Shown: one piece after another, positions 12,111 to 22,591 of the stretch
Layout: each line of letters starts with the position of its first letter
How positions within the stretch are numbered: position 1 is the first letter of the stretch
NCBI RefSeq assembly: GCF_032118995.1
Contig: NC_092666.1
Span: forward strand, 7,576,501 to 7,640,500
Direction: 5' to 3'
DNA length: 64,000 nucleotides
Source: Asterias amurensis
Lineage: Eukaryota; Echinodermata; Asteroidea; Forcipulatida; Asteriidae
The notes under the pieces: model-generated
Told to the model about the DNA's origin: nothing
What the model saw: only the letters and a program-made list of their open reading frames with translations
The model's database searches: none
Program-made: the position numbers and the translations under genes

Positions 12111-12263
12111 AATAATATTAATAATTGACACTAGGCCTAGATGCCCTGTGTGTTTCGTTGTCTACGGATGTATGTGATGTGTGCTTTGTTTACCCCACCT
12201 GCTTCTTCTATTCTGTGGAAGAGGTAAAGACATCATCAGTGGTAAAGCTCGTTCATTTCAACA

Positions 12264-12273
12264 ATGGATGAAG
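12264..12273 (+). CDS. Coiled-coil gene, coding exon 1 (start codon)
   Basis: ATG GAT GAA G, then the strong donor GTAAGTG at 12274. The start is supported by splice phase: the dangling G joins AC of the next exon to give GAC, and the frame stays open. I do not recognise the protein. Predicted beginning: MDEDLPSTDNFRPALQ and so on. A broken copy of this exon lies at 7157. Confidence 0.55.
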
Positions 12274-12422
12274 GTAAGTGAAAAATTAACAACATCTTCC
12301 CAGTTTTCTCATTTGCTTTCACCTTTTTTGTTTACAGTACAGTACTCTTGATGTTGGAACTGTAATACTTACCTTCATTGGTGATGATCAGTGTTGTAGC
12401 GATGGTGGGCGACGGTGGGCAG

Positions 12423-12499
12423 ACCTGCCCAGTACTGACAATTTCCGCCCGGCACTTCAGCTGAAAAACAGACTGCCAATACCACAACTAGTTCCAATG
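12423..12499 (+). CDS. Coiled-coil gene, coding exon 2
   Basis: Acceptor GGGCAG at 12417-12422 and donor ATG/GTAGGT at 12500. The 77-nt exon is open only in the frame that continues exon 1 and encodes a Pro/Leu-rich segment ending LPIPQLVPM; it ends in phase 0. The next recognisable exon is 14316-14413. It joins in frame only if the third AG (before 14323) is used; otherwise a short exon between the two is missing from my reading. The product is unknown. Confidence 0.55.
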
Positions 12500-12589
12500 G
12501 TAGGTCTTGTATTGCATAATGGTCATCAGCCAGTGAGGCAGTTGAACATCTTCTGTGATTAATTTCTGGACAGAAGTTTTATTGGGCTG

Positions 12590-13167
12590 TTAAAGTCACC
12601 TGGAAGTGGTATTTTTTCAAAATAAAGCTTTTGTCACTAATATATGTGATTTGATGAGTGGAATGTGAATCAGTTAACTAAGGTTTTAAAAAATCAGTTC
12701 TTATGTTATTTACAAATTTAACAGTAGACCCCGACCCGAGAAGGCGCTGTTCGTGACGTCAATCGAGGCAGACTTTGCCTGTAATGCGTAGAGTAAACAC
12801 AATTGCAAAGTACATGTACGGACCAAGTCGTGAGTTTGTGCGTTTAAAAACAAAAAAAAATGTTTTTTTCCGGCAATGCCGACCAGGTGTATTGCTGCTG
12901 AATGCAGAAAAACACTTTTTGAAATGTACCAACTCACGACTTGGACGTACATGTACTTTGCACGTGTGTTTATTATACGCATTGCAGGCAAAGTCTGCCT
13001 CGAATGGCGTCACAAAAGGGGTAGGCGGAGTCAGCCCCCCAAACAACTTTATATATTTTTTTAACATATAAATCGTGACAAACAATTACTAAAAAAAATT
13101 GTTTTATTGTTTGTAAGTATATACTCTTATGTTTGAAAGAAAAAAATCTACTTCCAGGTGACTTTAA
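12590..13167. mobile_element. TTAA-flanked foldback element with THAP-like loop, copy 1
   Basis: The ends are TTAAAGTCACCTGGAAGTGG and its inverse CTTCCAGGTGACTTTAA. Further inward lie long imperfect inverted repeats (GAGGCAGACTTTGCCTG and AGTCTGCCTC; CAAGTCGTGAG and CTCACGACTTG). A second copy is at 51225-51781. The 60-110 codon ORFs on both strands mirror the palindrome. Near the centre, 12876 onward reads Met-Pro-x-x-Cys-x-x-x-x-Cys, the spacing at the start of THAP zinc fingers. Confidence 0.88.
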
Positions 13168-13387
13168 GTTTGTACAATGATGCTTTAAGGCAAAACGAGT
13201 TGTCTTTCGACCCTTGTCATTTTATTTAATTTTTGGAAATCTGAAAAGAGCAAAAGCTATACTCTGCTACTTTGAAAACTCTAGGTTTATACAACCATTT
13301 TTTCAAAATTTATGAAAGGAGATAATACCAAGAGATCTGAGCAACTGAAAAAGGTTGAAAGCCCTTTACATCCACATGTATCAACTG
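13168..13387. other. Unassigned intronic sequence
   Basis: Unique-looking sequence. A short open stretch near 13311-13400 is Lys-rich and ends at a stop; its phase does not join exon 2 to exon 3, so I do not call it an exon. Confidence 0.3.
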
Positions 13388-14035
13388 CTAGACAAATTGC
13401 TTAGGCCTGCAGACATCCCGCTCCTCCGCCCCTTTGACATAATGTCGGAGGAACCACCTGCAACCAAGTGGAAATGACCAAAAACACTTTTCCAAAAACA
13501 AAGTGTCACCCGCCAGACAAATGTTTTGCTGCATTTGGCCTGGCAGACGCTCTGCTCCCCCCCAACTTTGTATAGGGAATGGTGTTATTGGTTTTTTCAA
13601 CTTGGTTTATGTGGCTCCTCTGATGTTTAACCCGGGGGTTGGGAGAGGAGGAGTCTAGCGGGCCCAATGCGGCAAAACCCTTGTCTGGCGGCTGATACTG
13701 GTTTGGGGAATAGTGTCATTGGTCAATTCAACTTTGTTTGAGGTGGTTCCTCTGATGTTTACTTAAGTAGGGGGGGGGGGTGTCGGGCGGGCCCAATGCA
13801 GCAAAACCTTTGTCTGGTGGCTGATACTGGTATTGGGAATAGTGTCATCATTGGTCATTTCAACTTGGTTTTAGGTGGTTCCTCAGATGTTTAACCCAGG
13901 AGAGGGGGGGGGGGTGTCTGGCGGGCCCAATTCAGCAAATCTCAAGTCTGGTGGCTGATACTGGTATTAATTATAGTGTTATTGGTCCTTTCTCTATCTG
14001 GTCATTTCAACTGCGGTTCCTCTGTTGTTTAACCC
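13388..14035. repeat. Small array of the poly-G minisatellite, with one inverted unit
   Basis: Units contain GTTATTGGTCATTTCAACTT, GGTGGTTCCTCTGATGTTTA, a G-run and GTCTGGCGGGCCCAATGCAG. They match the large array at 34120-39010. The first unit (13400-13560) is in the opposite orientation, so the array opens with a head-to-head junction. Confidence 0.85.
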
Positions 14036-14315
14036 AGCTACTAGCATACTTGTTATTAAATTATGGGCTCTTACGTTTTAAAAGAACACCAGGTCGACGC
14101 GTGGGGTCAGGGCTGGAGCTCCAGAAAGGGGGTGTTTTTAGAATTATGTATTTCAAGAGTATCACTGAGTATGGATTGAATTTTTGGTGCATCTTCATAA
14201 ACCCTTGGAGTATCAAGAAGACGACAGGCCTAACCATGCCGGATTAACATGAGTTGAGATTTGTGAGTTTGGTGTTATTTACCGAGCTTTGTTTGTTTTG
14301 ATTGGCTGTTTGCAG

Positions 14316-14413
14316 GGAAGAGGTTGAATCAAGGAAGAGGCTTAGTGAGAACAATGCAAAGGACTTGAAGCATATGGATAAAAGACGAAGAGACAACCAG
14401 GAGCTCCACACAG
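14316..14413 (+). CDS. Coiled-coil gene, internal exon 3 (unit 1)
   Basis: The pyrimidine-rich intron end GTTTGCAG precedes GGAAGAGGTTGAATC, and the donor is ACAG/GTTATT at 14414. The only open frame reads EEVESRKRLSENNAKD and ends RRRDNQELHT, a strongly charged helical segment likely to form a coiled coil. Splicing at the third AG (exon from 14323) puts it in phase with exon 2. It ends in phase 1. I do not recognise the family. Confidence 0.55.
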
Positions 14414-14639
14414 GTTATTACATTTGGAGAAATCTTTCCATAAAGCTTTGTCCTTTTTGTTGAAACTGTACTTAATTTTGGTCCAATACCAATCCATCAA
14501 GTAGTTTATTTATTTGTTTATTTATTTATTCACCCAGGCTTTAAAAACTTCAAAACACACAGCAACAATAAGTAGAAATGTATAACTTTTGCATTATTAG
14601 TAAAATAATTAGAGACATATCAACAAAAAGCAAGCAGAA

Positions 14640-15020
14640 GCCTATAGGGATTGCCCAATAGGGAACCAAATCACTATCCAGTTCTTGAATTGGTCTCAAC
14701 GTTTTGACCAGCTTGCTCTAGTCATCGTCAAGAGACTGACTCCGGGGTAGTGCAGTTAATTATGATCCTATAAAGCTAAAGTAGTTGTCCCAGCCAATTT
14801 TCTATACCTGCGCCAGGGTATATTTACAAAGCAGGACAGTTCTTTTCAGAACAAGTTTCCCCAAAATCTGATATTCTACTCTTTGCGGTAGTAAAATAAA
14901 GCAAGACAGTTCTCTAAAGAACAAACTCTACCTGGCAAGTAGAAACACACATGGTGTTTGTTACTGCAAACCAAATATATATTGATACCTCACCATGCAA
15001 AGCCTAAATTCTTTTGTACC
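14640..15020 (+). repeat. Dispersed repeat with paired AGTTCTTTAGAGAACTGTC-type motifs
   Basis: It contains GTCTCAACGTTTTGACCAGC and two copies of a GACAGTTCT...AGAACAA hairpin. Part of it (the stretch running to TGATACCTCACCATGCAA) is found inverted at 46600-46765. It sits in the intron between exons 3 and 4, and unit 2 has the same at 22818-23198. Confidence 0.6.
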
Positions 15021-15424
15021 CTTTTCACTGATGAAAGAGGTTTCTAAAAAAAGTATTGCCTTGTTAGTGATTTCCAATCCATGTTTAGTTTCACCTCACA
15101 TGTAGGTACTTTTTTCCCCAAAAGACTTCGTTGGATTAAAACACAAGTGCTTTATTTGTCTTTAAAAAGACAAATTTGTCTTTAAAAAGACAAATAGGTA
15201 ATTAATATCTGCAAATTATTTATTATGGCCCATCAAAATGAACTAGGCATTTGTGAGCTTTTAAGAAACTGGTGATTGTTAAATGTAATACTGTAAAAAA
15301 TTAACTATGCCTAGTGATCAAATGCACACAAAACATGCAACTACACATGTAGATCATTCAGACTGAATTTCTTCGTTTAACAGCAGCTGATGTAAATTTG
15401 TCCGATATTTGTTGTCTATTGTAG

Positions 15425-15482
15425 GTTGCGTAGAGAAGCCCTACAGAAGTACATTCGGCGAGCAGTAGCATCTAGACAAACG
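15425..15482 (+). CDS. Coiled-coil gene, internal exon 4 (unit 1)
   Basis: The intron ends TTGTCTATTGTAG and the donor is ACG/GTAAGT at 15483. The only open frame reads LRREALQKYIRRAVASRQT, a basic amphipathic helix. From exon 3 (phase 1) the frame fits if the AG before 15436 is used, giving ...LHTEALQKYIRR. The exon ends in phase 0, matching exon 5. Confidence 0.5.
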
Positions 15483-16153
15483 GTAAGTACAGTCTTTCTT
15501 ATGATTTTGCTCCTGTAGATGATCAGCGTATATTAATAGAAACATGAGTCTTTAACCAATAGTTCTTTTCCTAACAAACACTATTCAAAAAGAGACTCAC
15601 ACGGTGTTATCGCAAAATGTTCTTATAGTTATAATTCCACCATACAAAGTTTCAAATTCTACTAATGGTGGTGGGCATCAAATAGGTGGGGGTGGGGTGT
15701 GACAAGGGGAGAGGGGCACAATATCAAATGTCCCCCCCCATCTTTTTGACCACCTTGATCATGAAGCCAAAGTATTGCACTGTGTAAGACCAACCCTGTG
15801 TCTCGCCATGGGCATTAATCCTGGGGGCTAAGGATGACACAACTTTTTAGAAGGGTGGGGGACACTATATCAAACGTCCCCTCTCAAAATTGACCGAAGA
15901 TTGCACCACAGAGCATCTAAAATGCAGAATTTTCCCGTGCCTATAGCTGATGTGACCTCTGACATCACACGAAAACCATAACATGATTCGCGCGCATACT
16001 GCCGGGCAAAACCTTTGTGTTTTGGTAGCCAGCTAGAAAGTGTACGCAATCTTACTGTGACTGCGCAACTCGGGTGCCCGGCGAAACATGACGTATAGAG
16101 TGTTTTGTCAACAGAGGGTGGTTTGAATGTAAACATAGGTCACATCGTCTATA

Positions 16154-16443
16154 AGCGGGCCTGGACCCTATGCTATTTGGCTTCTCACACGAATGCTCAA
16201 ACATTATGATTGATGCCATTGACGGGACACAGGGTTTGGTCTTATACGGTGCAATACTTGAGTTTCAAGATAAAGACAAGTCATTAGATACGGCAAACAT
16301 TTCAGTTTATGCCCTCCACCCTTCAAAAATGGGGGGGGTGGGGCGGGGGGATAGTCCCTTCCACTGTTTCAAGGGGGAGGTGCAATTTTGTCAACGTTTG
16401 AGCATTAGTGTGAGAAGCCAAACAGCATCTAGGATCCAGGCCT
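16154..16443. mobile_element. MITE with 48-bp inverted repeats, unit 1
   Basis: Left arm GGGCCTGGACCCTATGCTAT...TTGGCTTCTCACAC and right arm the inverse (GTGTGAGAAGCCAAACAGCA...GGATCCAGGCCTG). A G-run-rich segment lies inside. It repeats at 24332-24621. Confidence 0.75.
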
Positions 16444-16444
16444 G

Positions 16445-16825
16445 ATTAAAGGCAGTGGACACTATTGGAAGTGACTCAAAATAATTATCAGCCTAAAACC
16501 TCACTTGGTAACGTGCAATGGGGAGAGGTTGATAGTATCAAACATTGTGAGAAACGGCTCCCTCTGAAGTGTCGTAGTTCCCGAGAAAGAAGTAATTTTT
16601 CATGAAATTCATTTCAAGATCTCAGATTTAGAATGCAAGGTCTCGAAATCAAGCATCTGAAAGCACACTACTCTGTGTGACAGGTGTTTTTTTGTTTTGT
16701 GCATTAATATCTCGCAACGACCGATTGAGCTCAGTTTTTCACAGGTTTGTTATTTTAGGCATTTTGAGATACACCAAGTGAGAAGACTGGTCTTTGAAAA
16801 TTACCAATAGTGTCCAGAGTCTTTA
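16445..16825. mobile_element. GGCAGTGGACAC-family MITE
   Basis: Starts TTAAAGGCAGTGGACACTAT and ends ACCAATAGTGTCCAGAGTCT. The other copy is at 24623-25003. Confidence 0.92.
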
Positions 16826-17703
16826 GGCGAGCCCGGACTCATTTGCCCCCTACAACTTGTGTCATGTATGTAGATCCGTACTTGAAGATGCTGTTAACTC
16901 AAAAGGTTCTACTGCTGCTCACATTTTAAAGGCCTTGCTCTATTCCATTCTTTTTGCCTCTTGTTGACAGTTGCCCTAAGATTGCACCACAGAGCATCTA
17001 GAATGTGAACTGTTCCCAGGCCCTTAAACGGGCCCGACCCACGCCGTAAAGGTTTCACACGAGCATGCTTATAGATCCGCACATGAAGATGATGTTAACC
17101 AAAAAGGTTATACAACTGCTGCTCACATTTAAAAGGCTTTATAAATGTTCTGTTCCATTCGTTTTGCCTATTGGCCTAAGTTTGCACCAGAGAACATCTA
17201 GAATGCAAAGTTTTGCCCAGGCCGAAAAAGGTTTTGCGTTCCGCTTTGTAGCATGCTCCATCTTTAATTGGTTTGCCCTACCAACAAGCCCCCACCCCCT
17301 TTATAGAATTTCCTGTCTTAATCCACCCTTGACGATGCTAGGAATGAACCGCCGTCTGAGCATTATATGTAGAAATAATTTGTATACGCAGCTATAATTG
17401 AGTTGGTTTTTAGCTAATAACCAGGATAGCAATTAAATGGTGCATCATTTGTCATAGCTCGAAATAGCCATTAAATTCCAAGATCTCAGATGGGGCACAT
17501 CTTCCCTCAGACTCATAAGATTGCACTAGAGAGCATAAATGGCCTTAAAATTTTCCTGGGGCCCTTAAGCGAGGCCGGACCCCACGCCGTAGATGGTATG
17601 ACTAACGATGTTCCTCCCCCCATCTTTCAAGACAGATTGACGCCGATGCTAATGGTCACTCTAAAGAAATTATAACATTATGAATGTTTTCTCATTTTCT
17701 CAG

Positions 17704-17780
17704 TTGCACAAAACCCAAGAGAGCAAAAGAGCTGAGCTGGAGAGTCAAATGAAGGATAACAGGAAGCGGAGGAAGACTCT
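17704..17780 (+). CDS. Coiled-coil gene, internal exon 5 (unit 1)
   Basis: The acceptor TTCTCATTTTCTCAG precedes TTGCACAAAACC and the donor is CT/GTAAGA at 17781. The phase-0 frame reads LHKTQESKRAELESQMK then DNRKRRKT, again a charged helix, and ends with two bases of a Leu codon. If the donor is not used, a TAA follows immediately. Two downstream exons fit this phase: 18623 (C + ACG) and 33807 (A + ATT). It joins exon 4 in frame. Confidence 0.6.
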
Positions 17781-17836
17781 GTAAGAGACACTGTTTTTTT
17801 TCTTATTCAAGATTACATCTCAGCAACACCGTACTT

Positions 17837-18213
17837 AAGGGTTTGGATACCTTTTGAACAACACAAAACTCAATGTCAACAGATATACATTAAACTATCC
17901 GGTTTGAAGATAATGGTGGTAGAAGGCTTCTAAAATATTACTTGCCTTGCTGAGGTTGTAAGTTTTGAGACATGAGTAAAAAAATGTTATGAAAGTAGTT
18001 TTCGTTTCATGAAACAAAAGTGATCTTAGCATGTAAAACGTATTTACGCTACTCTCCTGAAAACCTTGCTGTTTGATTTTGCCTTTTGTTTTCTTCGCAA
18101 AACTTTAAAACTAATGTTGCTAAAATTGTATTATACATGTACATCATTCACAGTGCATAGGGATTTATGTAGCGGCAAAATTGTTATACAAAAGGTACCA
18201 AAACCCTTTAAAG
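17837..18213. mobile_element. AAGGGTTTGGATACC-family MITE
   Basis: Left end AAGGGTTTGGATACCTTTTG, right end near GGTACCAAAACCCTTTA. The interior shares CCGGTTTGAAGATAATGGTG with the element at 43847-44252. The unit 2 copy is at 26015-26391. Confidence 0.65.
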
Positions 18214-18385
18214 ATACAACTTTGTACTTGTTTTTGAGATCGTCATTCCTTTTATCGATTGTCCCTGAATGAGAATGCATTATTAACTGAACCATTTCTG
18301 GGTTTATAATTTGGTTTTAACCTTTACACTGATGTGTTTTAACCACTGTACCCTGTGAAAACAAATATAATATGCAAATCACTCG

Positions 18386-18478
18386 AGTGGGATTTGACCG
18401 CGCGACCTTTGCATTGCTAAAGCAGATGTCCTACAACTAGACCACCGAGCTAGCCCGATGGCTAGAGGCAGCTCAAAT
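18386..18478 (-). mobile_element. tRNA-derived SINE head
   Basis: On the minus strand, TAGCTCGGTGGTCTAG resembles an A box and GGTCAAATCCCACTC a B box, with a CTTTAGCAA-like anticodon loop (AGC, Ala-like). The acceptor stem does not pair, so this is a SINE relic, not a tRNA gene. The second copy is at 26564-26656. Confidence 0.6.
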
Positions 18479-18622
18479 CCTGGGTTTAAAAAACTGACTG
18501 ACCCATAACCCTATTAACAATAAATAATTGTAGTGCCAGTAGTGAAAATTCTTGTTGTTTCTGTCCAAATTGCTTGTATTAGAAATGTAAAGTTATTGTG
18601 TAATGTTTATTTTCATCTGCAG

Positions 18623-19110
18623 CACGCAGCAGCGCTGGAGTGGGAGTGAAAAGATCACCTTTTGTCACAACAGTGGAGTCAGTGCTACTATACGGAGATG
18701 AGACCTAGACCCTAACCACCAGGATGGAGAAGTCTCTGGATGGTTGCTACACCAGGATGCAGCGTATGACCCTAAACATCCCCTGGCAAGACCACATGAG
18801 AAACTCCAATCTGTATGCTGGCTGGCCAAAGGCTACAGAGAAGATCCGTGAACGCCACCTCAAGCTTGCTTGGCACTGTATCCGCCACTCAGAGCTTGCC
18901 CCTTGCCCAATCATCCTCTGGGAGCCCACCCAAGGCAAGGCTTCTCGTGGGAGAAGATGACTCTCCTACCTAGACACACTGAAATGAGACATCGGCTTGA
19001 CCAGCGATGAAGAACTAGGCTCCTTCATGCTGGACCGGAACATCTGGAGAAAAATCACTGAGCAGGCTCGAGCCTCTAGATGGCGCTTGACTTGATTGAT
19101 TGGGAGTATG
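18623..19110 (+). mobile_element. LINE fragment (reverse transcriptase C-terminal region), unit 1
   Basis: The frame at about 18660-19000 reads VTTVESVLLYG, then SLDGCYTRMQRM, LNIPWQDHM, HCIRHSELAP and ILWEPTQGKASRGRR, the conserved tail after the RT domain of many non-LTR elements. Stops occur at TAG near 18708 and TGA at 18958, so it is dead. An AG at 18621-18622 in a good acceptor context (TTTTCATCTGCAG) could splice exon 5 into it, adding TQQRWSGSEKITF and more residues before a stop near 18700. Confidence 0.8.
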
Positions 19111-19206
19111 ATTCAAACTGCGAGCAGCTCATCAGGCCTCATCCAAAACACCTGTCATCATAGTCCATAGTGATGGTACCCAAGCCCATCAAGAGAGCCC
19201 CATAGT

Positions 19207-19568
19207 CTGCCGACCAGAACACCAATGGGAATCTTGAGGTTCAGGTGGTCACCAAGCAAAATCCTAAGGAGAGGTCAGATAAGACTGGTGAGGTCAACCA
19301 TTTTGAAGTCCAGTCGCTCAGACGACGTCATTTTTGTCACAGTGATGAATTTGGTAATGCTTCACCAAAGTCAGTCGGTTCAGAGCCTCCATCGCCAACA
19401 CGATCAACGGAGAAATCTTCAAGAAAAGATGCTGTCATCCCATCACCTTGGGGTTCACCACAGAAATCCCAAGGTGATGAGCTCTCTGCAGCGTTTCCTG
19501 GTCATCACACCAGAAGCATCAGCCATAAGAAAGTACCGGAAGAAGGCGTCAATCCCGAAGTTTTTTAA
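19207..19568 (+). CDS. Possible terminal exon, Ser/Pro-rich (unit 1)
   Basis: One frame reads DQNTNGNLEVQVVTKQ and later SVGSEPPSPTRSTEKSS, AVIPSPWGSPQKSQGD and VPEEGVNPEVF with a stop at 19566-19568, typical of a disordered C-terminus. An overlapping frame ends RKYRKKASIPKFFN. No clear acceptor was found, so the link to exon 5 is unproven. A one-base indel in unit 2 (27479-27481) separates the two frames. Confidence 0.3.
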
Positions 19569-19693
19569 TTAGGTTTTATTGTTTTGTTATCCTTGAGTTT
19601 TATACATATTAACTGCAACAATGACGCTACAGTTGTACCAGTTGCTTTAAAATGTATTAAACCACCTCAGATGTATAATTATTTAACTTGGCT

Positions 19694-19842
19694 TTTAAGT
19701 CACTGGACACTATTGGTAACTGTCAAACACTAGTCTTCACAGTTGGTGCATCTCAACATATGCACAAAATAACAAACCTGAGAAAATTTGAGCTCACAAA
19801 GTTTTATACTATCACCCTCTCCCCATTACTCAAAATCAACTG
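19694..19842. mobile_element. GGCAGTGGACAC-family MITE, internally deleted
   Basis: Starts AAGTCACTGGACACTATTGG and keeps the CAACATATGCACAAAATAAC and CTCTCCCCATTACTC segments. The other copy is at 27871-28019. Confidence 0.75.
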
Positions 19843-20050
19843 GTATGCAGTGCTAACCCCTAAATGAATTAGCACCGTGGACTTGTTAATGCCTTTATCA
19901 AATTATGTGACAGGATGCCATACACAAAGCAAACCCTTTCCATTAGGGCATGAATACAACAAATTAAAAAAATTATATGATGTTATATGGGATAGTAGGG
20001 TTTGTATAAAAAGCAAAACTTATAACAAGGAACAAAGTTAACTTACTGTT

Positions 20051-20391
20051 TTAAAGGCACTGTACACATTTGGTAATTACTCAAAATAGGCCTTTATTAG
20101 CATAAAACATTATTTGGTAACGAGCAACGGAAGACTGTTGATAGTATAAAACATTGTGAGAAACGACTTCCTATAAAGAGATAATTTCTCACTAAAATAA
20201 TATATATAAAAATTGGCCAGAAGCACACTATTTTATACAACAAGGGTGATTTTTTCTTTCATCAGTTTCTTGCAACTTCAATGAACAGTTGAGTCCAAAT
20301 TTCCACATTCTTGTTTCTTTATGCATATATGTTCGGATACACCGAATACGAATACTGGTCTTTGACAAAAACCAAACGTGTTCAGTCCTTA
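20051..20391. mobile_element. GGCAGTGGACAC-family MITE
   Basis: Starts TTAAAGGCACTGTACACATT and ends in AACCAAACGTGTTCAGTCCT. The unit 2 copy is at 28229-28567. Confidence 0.8.
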
Positions 20392-20529
20392 TTGTGTTTT
20401 TTTTTTTAAATTAAGATGCGTACTGCCTGTGATAGTATTAACAAACCATGCAATGTACTTGTACAGTAGCATTAACATCAGTGCCCAATTTCATATAGCT
20501 ACTTTTAGCAAGCACAAACCATAGAGTTA

Positions 20530-20805
20530 TATATAAGAACTAGAGCGCGCACTGACCTATATACGCGCCCCGGTATGCGAGCAGGCGGCCATTTTTTAAG
20601 TTGACAACACAGCTATCTCACAGTGTGTGTTTGTGCGGCCATTTTGTAAGTTGAACAAACAGCATCGCGTGAGCGTTCAATACAAAAATTCAAACATGTA
20701 TTTCGTATTCAACGCGCGTGCAGAATGACGCGCTTATCATCTTGCGGTCCCGTAGCGTTTGTGCACGAAGCAACGCTCGTTTGCCCTCTAGTTCGTATAT
20801 ATAAT
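20530..20805. mobile_element. MITE with GAACTAGAG termini
   Basis: Left AAGAACTAGAGCGCGCACTG, right CCCTCTAGTTCGTATATA. The element is GC-rich against an AT-rich flank, with two GCGGCCATTTT segments inside. The unit 2 copy is at 28707-28983. Confidence 0.55.
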
Positions 20806-21205
20806 TCCATGGCACAAACACATTTCTTGTTACCAGACTAAAAAGATACCAGCAAGGAACCATGTCACATGGTCCATCTTTTGCTTGTTTCCTGCTTAAA
20901 TTTGCTCAGCAGACAAGAAAATGTTAAGCAAAGATGTCTGTTTAAGCAGCTACATGAAATTGGCCTGCAGTGCGTTATCAGTATCAGTATTTTTCAGCAT
21001 TATTGTTTTATTTTTAAGGTTCTGGTTTTTGTTTGTTTTTGCATTTTATTTGTTTCCTGAACTTAACTATAGTTTTACAATTGGTGTCTGGACTCAAACT
21101 TCTAGAAAGTTATTATTCTATGCTATCTATTCTGGGGGAGGTTTATGAAATGTTATTGCTGTTTCAGATCTGCAGAGTATTGAGCTTAAAGCTTTTAGTA
21201 TCTTA

Positions 21206-21348
21206 TTATATAAGTTATCACACAAGCGCGAGTGGATTACGGAAAAATATAGCGCCTCTGCTTTCCATATCCAAAGAGGCCGAAGGCCGAGTTGGATATG
21301 GGACGCAGACGCGCTATATTTTCCGTATTTCCACGAGTGCGCGTGTGA
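21206..21348. mobile_element. Hairpin MITE with TTATCACAC termini
   Basis: The arms TTATCACACAAGCGCGAGTG and its inverse CACGAGTGCGCGTGTGATAA pair over about 60 bp with GCGCTATATTTTCCGTA inside, around a GAGGCCGAAGGCCGAG loop. The unit 2 copy is at 29383-29525. Confidence 0.85.
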
Positions 21349-21689
21349 TAACGTATTTATCTTTAAGCAAACTTGGCGCGTGACATAGAACACACATGAC
21401 GCATGGTAGTGATATTAGCCGTGCAATATAGGTTTTTATCACCACTCCATTCTGCCAATTTGATTGGAGAATTAGCGCGTACTTGAAGATAATTTCAGTT
21501 GATGTTGTATGCTATGTTTAATTAAAAGTACCACTTGGTGATCTTTAAATGAAAAACCAGAGTAGAACCATAGTTTCATTCTACAATCAACCGTTCGTTA
21601 CATTGTATAAAGTACTAAAATATGTAGTACAAAGCCTTTATATGGAACCAATTGATGGTACTTTTAATAGCAAGTTATTAGGTTGACCC

Positions 21690-22006
21690 TGAAGGCACTG
21701 GACACCATTGGTAATCACTGTCAGCATAAAGACTGACTTGTTAAAGAGCATCGGAGAGCTGTTGATAGTTTAAAACATTTGAGAAATTTTTCCCTTCTGA
21801 AGTAATGAGAAAGAAGTAATTTTCCACTAGTGTATGAACAAAAAATTGATTTCGGGACTTACAATTTGTTTTAAGGTCTCAAAATCAAGCATCTAAAAGC
21901 ACAAGAGATCGTGTAAACAAGGGTGTTTTTCTTCCATTATGTTACTACTTCGACGACCAATTGAGTTCAAATTTTCACAATAACCAAAGGTGTCCAGTTT
22001 CTTTAA
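21690..22006. mobile_element. GGCAGTGGACAC-family MITE
   Basis: Starts GAAGGCACTGGACACCATTG and ends ACCAAAGGTGTCCAGTTTCT. The unit 2 copy is at 29867-30183. The remaining 330 bases of unit 1 are unassigned, with AATAAA hexamers at 22128 and 22133. Confidence 0.85.
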
Positions 22007-22493
22007 GGGGTCCAATTTACACATCTATTGATATTCACTCTTCACAACAAACAAAACTACTACAACAAAGTTTCACAATTTGTTTTCACATTTTGGTGAA
22101 AGTTCCACATTTACTTGTTTGTTATTAAATAAAATAAAGTAGGCCCCCATAGCTTATTTTACTCAAACGAGATTTTGCATTTGACAACAATGGGTAAAAA
22201 ATGGCATTTGGATAAGAAGTTGGACTTAGAAAGTTTCCCGCTCTTTTTGAGTGTGATGGTTCGACCTGTCCTCGTGTGTCATTTTGTTATCTAAACTAAA
22301 TTAAGTAAGCAACGAGTGAGTGTTCTGAGTATGGATTGATCACTGAGTATGGATTGAATTTTTGGTGCATCTTCATAAACCCTTGGAGTATCAAGAAGAC
22401 GACAGGCCTAACCATGCCGGATTAACATGAGTTGAGATTTGTGAGTTTGGTGTTATTTACCGAGCTTTGTTTGTTTTGATTGGCTGTTTGCAG

Positions 22494-22591
22494 GGAAGAG
22501 GTTGAATCAAGGAAGAGGCTTAGTGAGAACAATGCAAAGGACTTGAAGCATATGGATAAAAGACGAAGAGACAACCAGGAGCTCCACACAG
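22494..22591 (+). CDS. Coiled-coil gene, exon 3 (unit 2 copy)
   Basis: Identical to 14316-14413 including both splice sites. A transcript running through both units could contain exons 3-5 twice. Exon 5 ends in phase 2 and this exon needs phase 0 (or phase 2 via the first AG), so the repeated set is in frame only with the first AG, where CT joins G to give Leu. Confidence 0.45.

Larger units (their letters stand above)
11150..12263. promoter_or_regulatory. 5' flank of the coiled-coil gene, copy B
   Basis: This stretch lies upstream of the intact ATG at 12264 and is paralogous to 6420-7156. It presumably contains the promoter and 5' UTR, but I see no TATA box or initiator I would trust. Two MITEs (11484-11840 and about 11973-12110) sit inside it and are absent from copy A. 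Confidence 0.35.
15660..17660. repeat. Diverged tandem repeat of GATTGCACCACAGAGCATCT units
   Basis: The motif recurs near 15898, 16980, 17180 (GTTTGCACCAGAGAACATC) and 17520 (GATTGCACTAGAGAGCATA), each followed by CCCAGGCCCTTAA or GGGCCCG-type segments. Short ORFs here (such as 88 codons on the minus strand at 15870-16136) match nothing known and repeat exactly in unit 2. It is probably intronic between exons 4 and 5. Confidence 0.6.
14161..22338. repeat. 8.18-kb tandem duplication, unit 1
   Basis: ATCACTGAGTATGGATTG at 14161 recurs at 22339, and every feature repeats at +8178 (later +8177). I noticed only four differences: three one-base indels in homopolymers and one substitution near 22310/30490. 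The last 9 bases (TATGGATTG, 22330-22338) repeat the sequence at the unit start and are missing at the end of unit 2. Confidence 0.96.

Noticed and set aside
12710-13085. ORFs of 62-108 codons on both strands around 12.9 kb
   Set aside because: They are mirror images within the foldback element; only the short THAP-like start is worth noting.
13311-13402. Lys-rich open stretch as a missing exon between exons 2 and 3
   Set aside because: None of its possible AG/GT boundaries gives a phase that joins exon 2 to exon 3 without a stop.
15870-16445. Divergent ORF pair at 15870-16136 (minus) and 16170-16445 (plus)
   Set aside because: They recur only through the tandem duplication; the plus one lies largely within a MITE and neither resembles a known protein.
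21127-21393. 88-codon minus-strand and 116-codon plus-strand ORFs around the hairpin
   Set aside because: They overlap the TTATCACAC hairpin MITE on both strands, so the open frames reflect its inverted symmetry.
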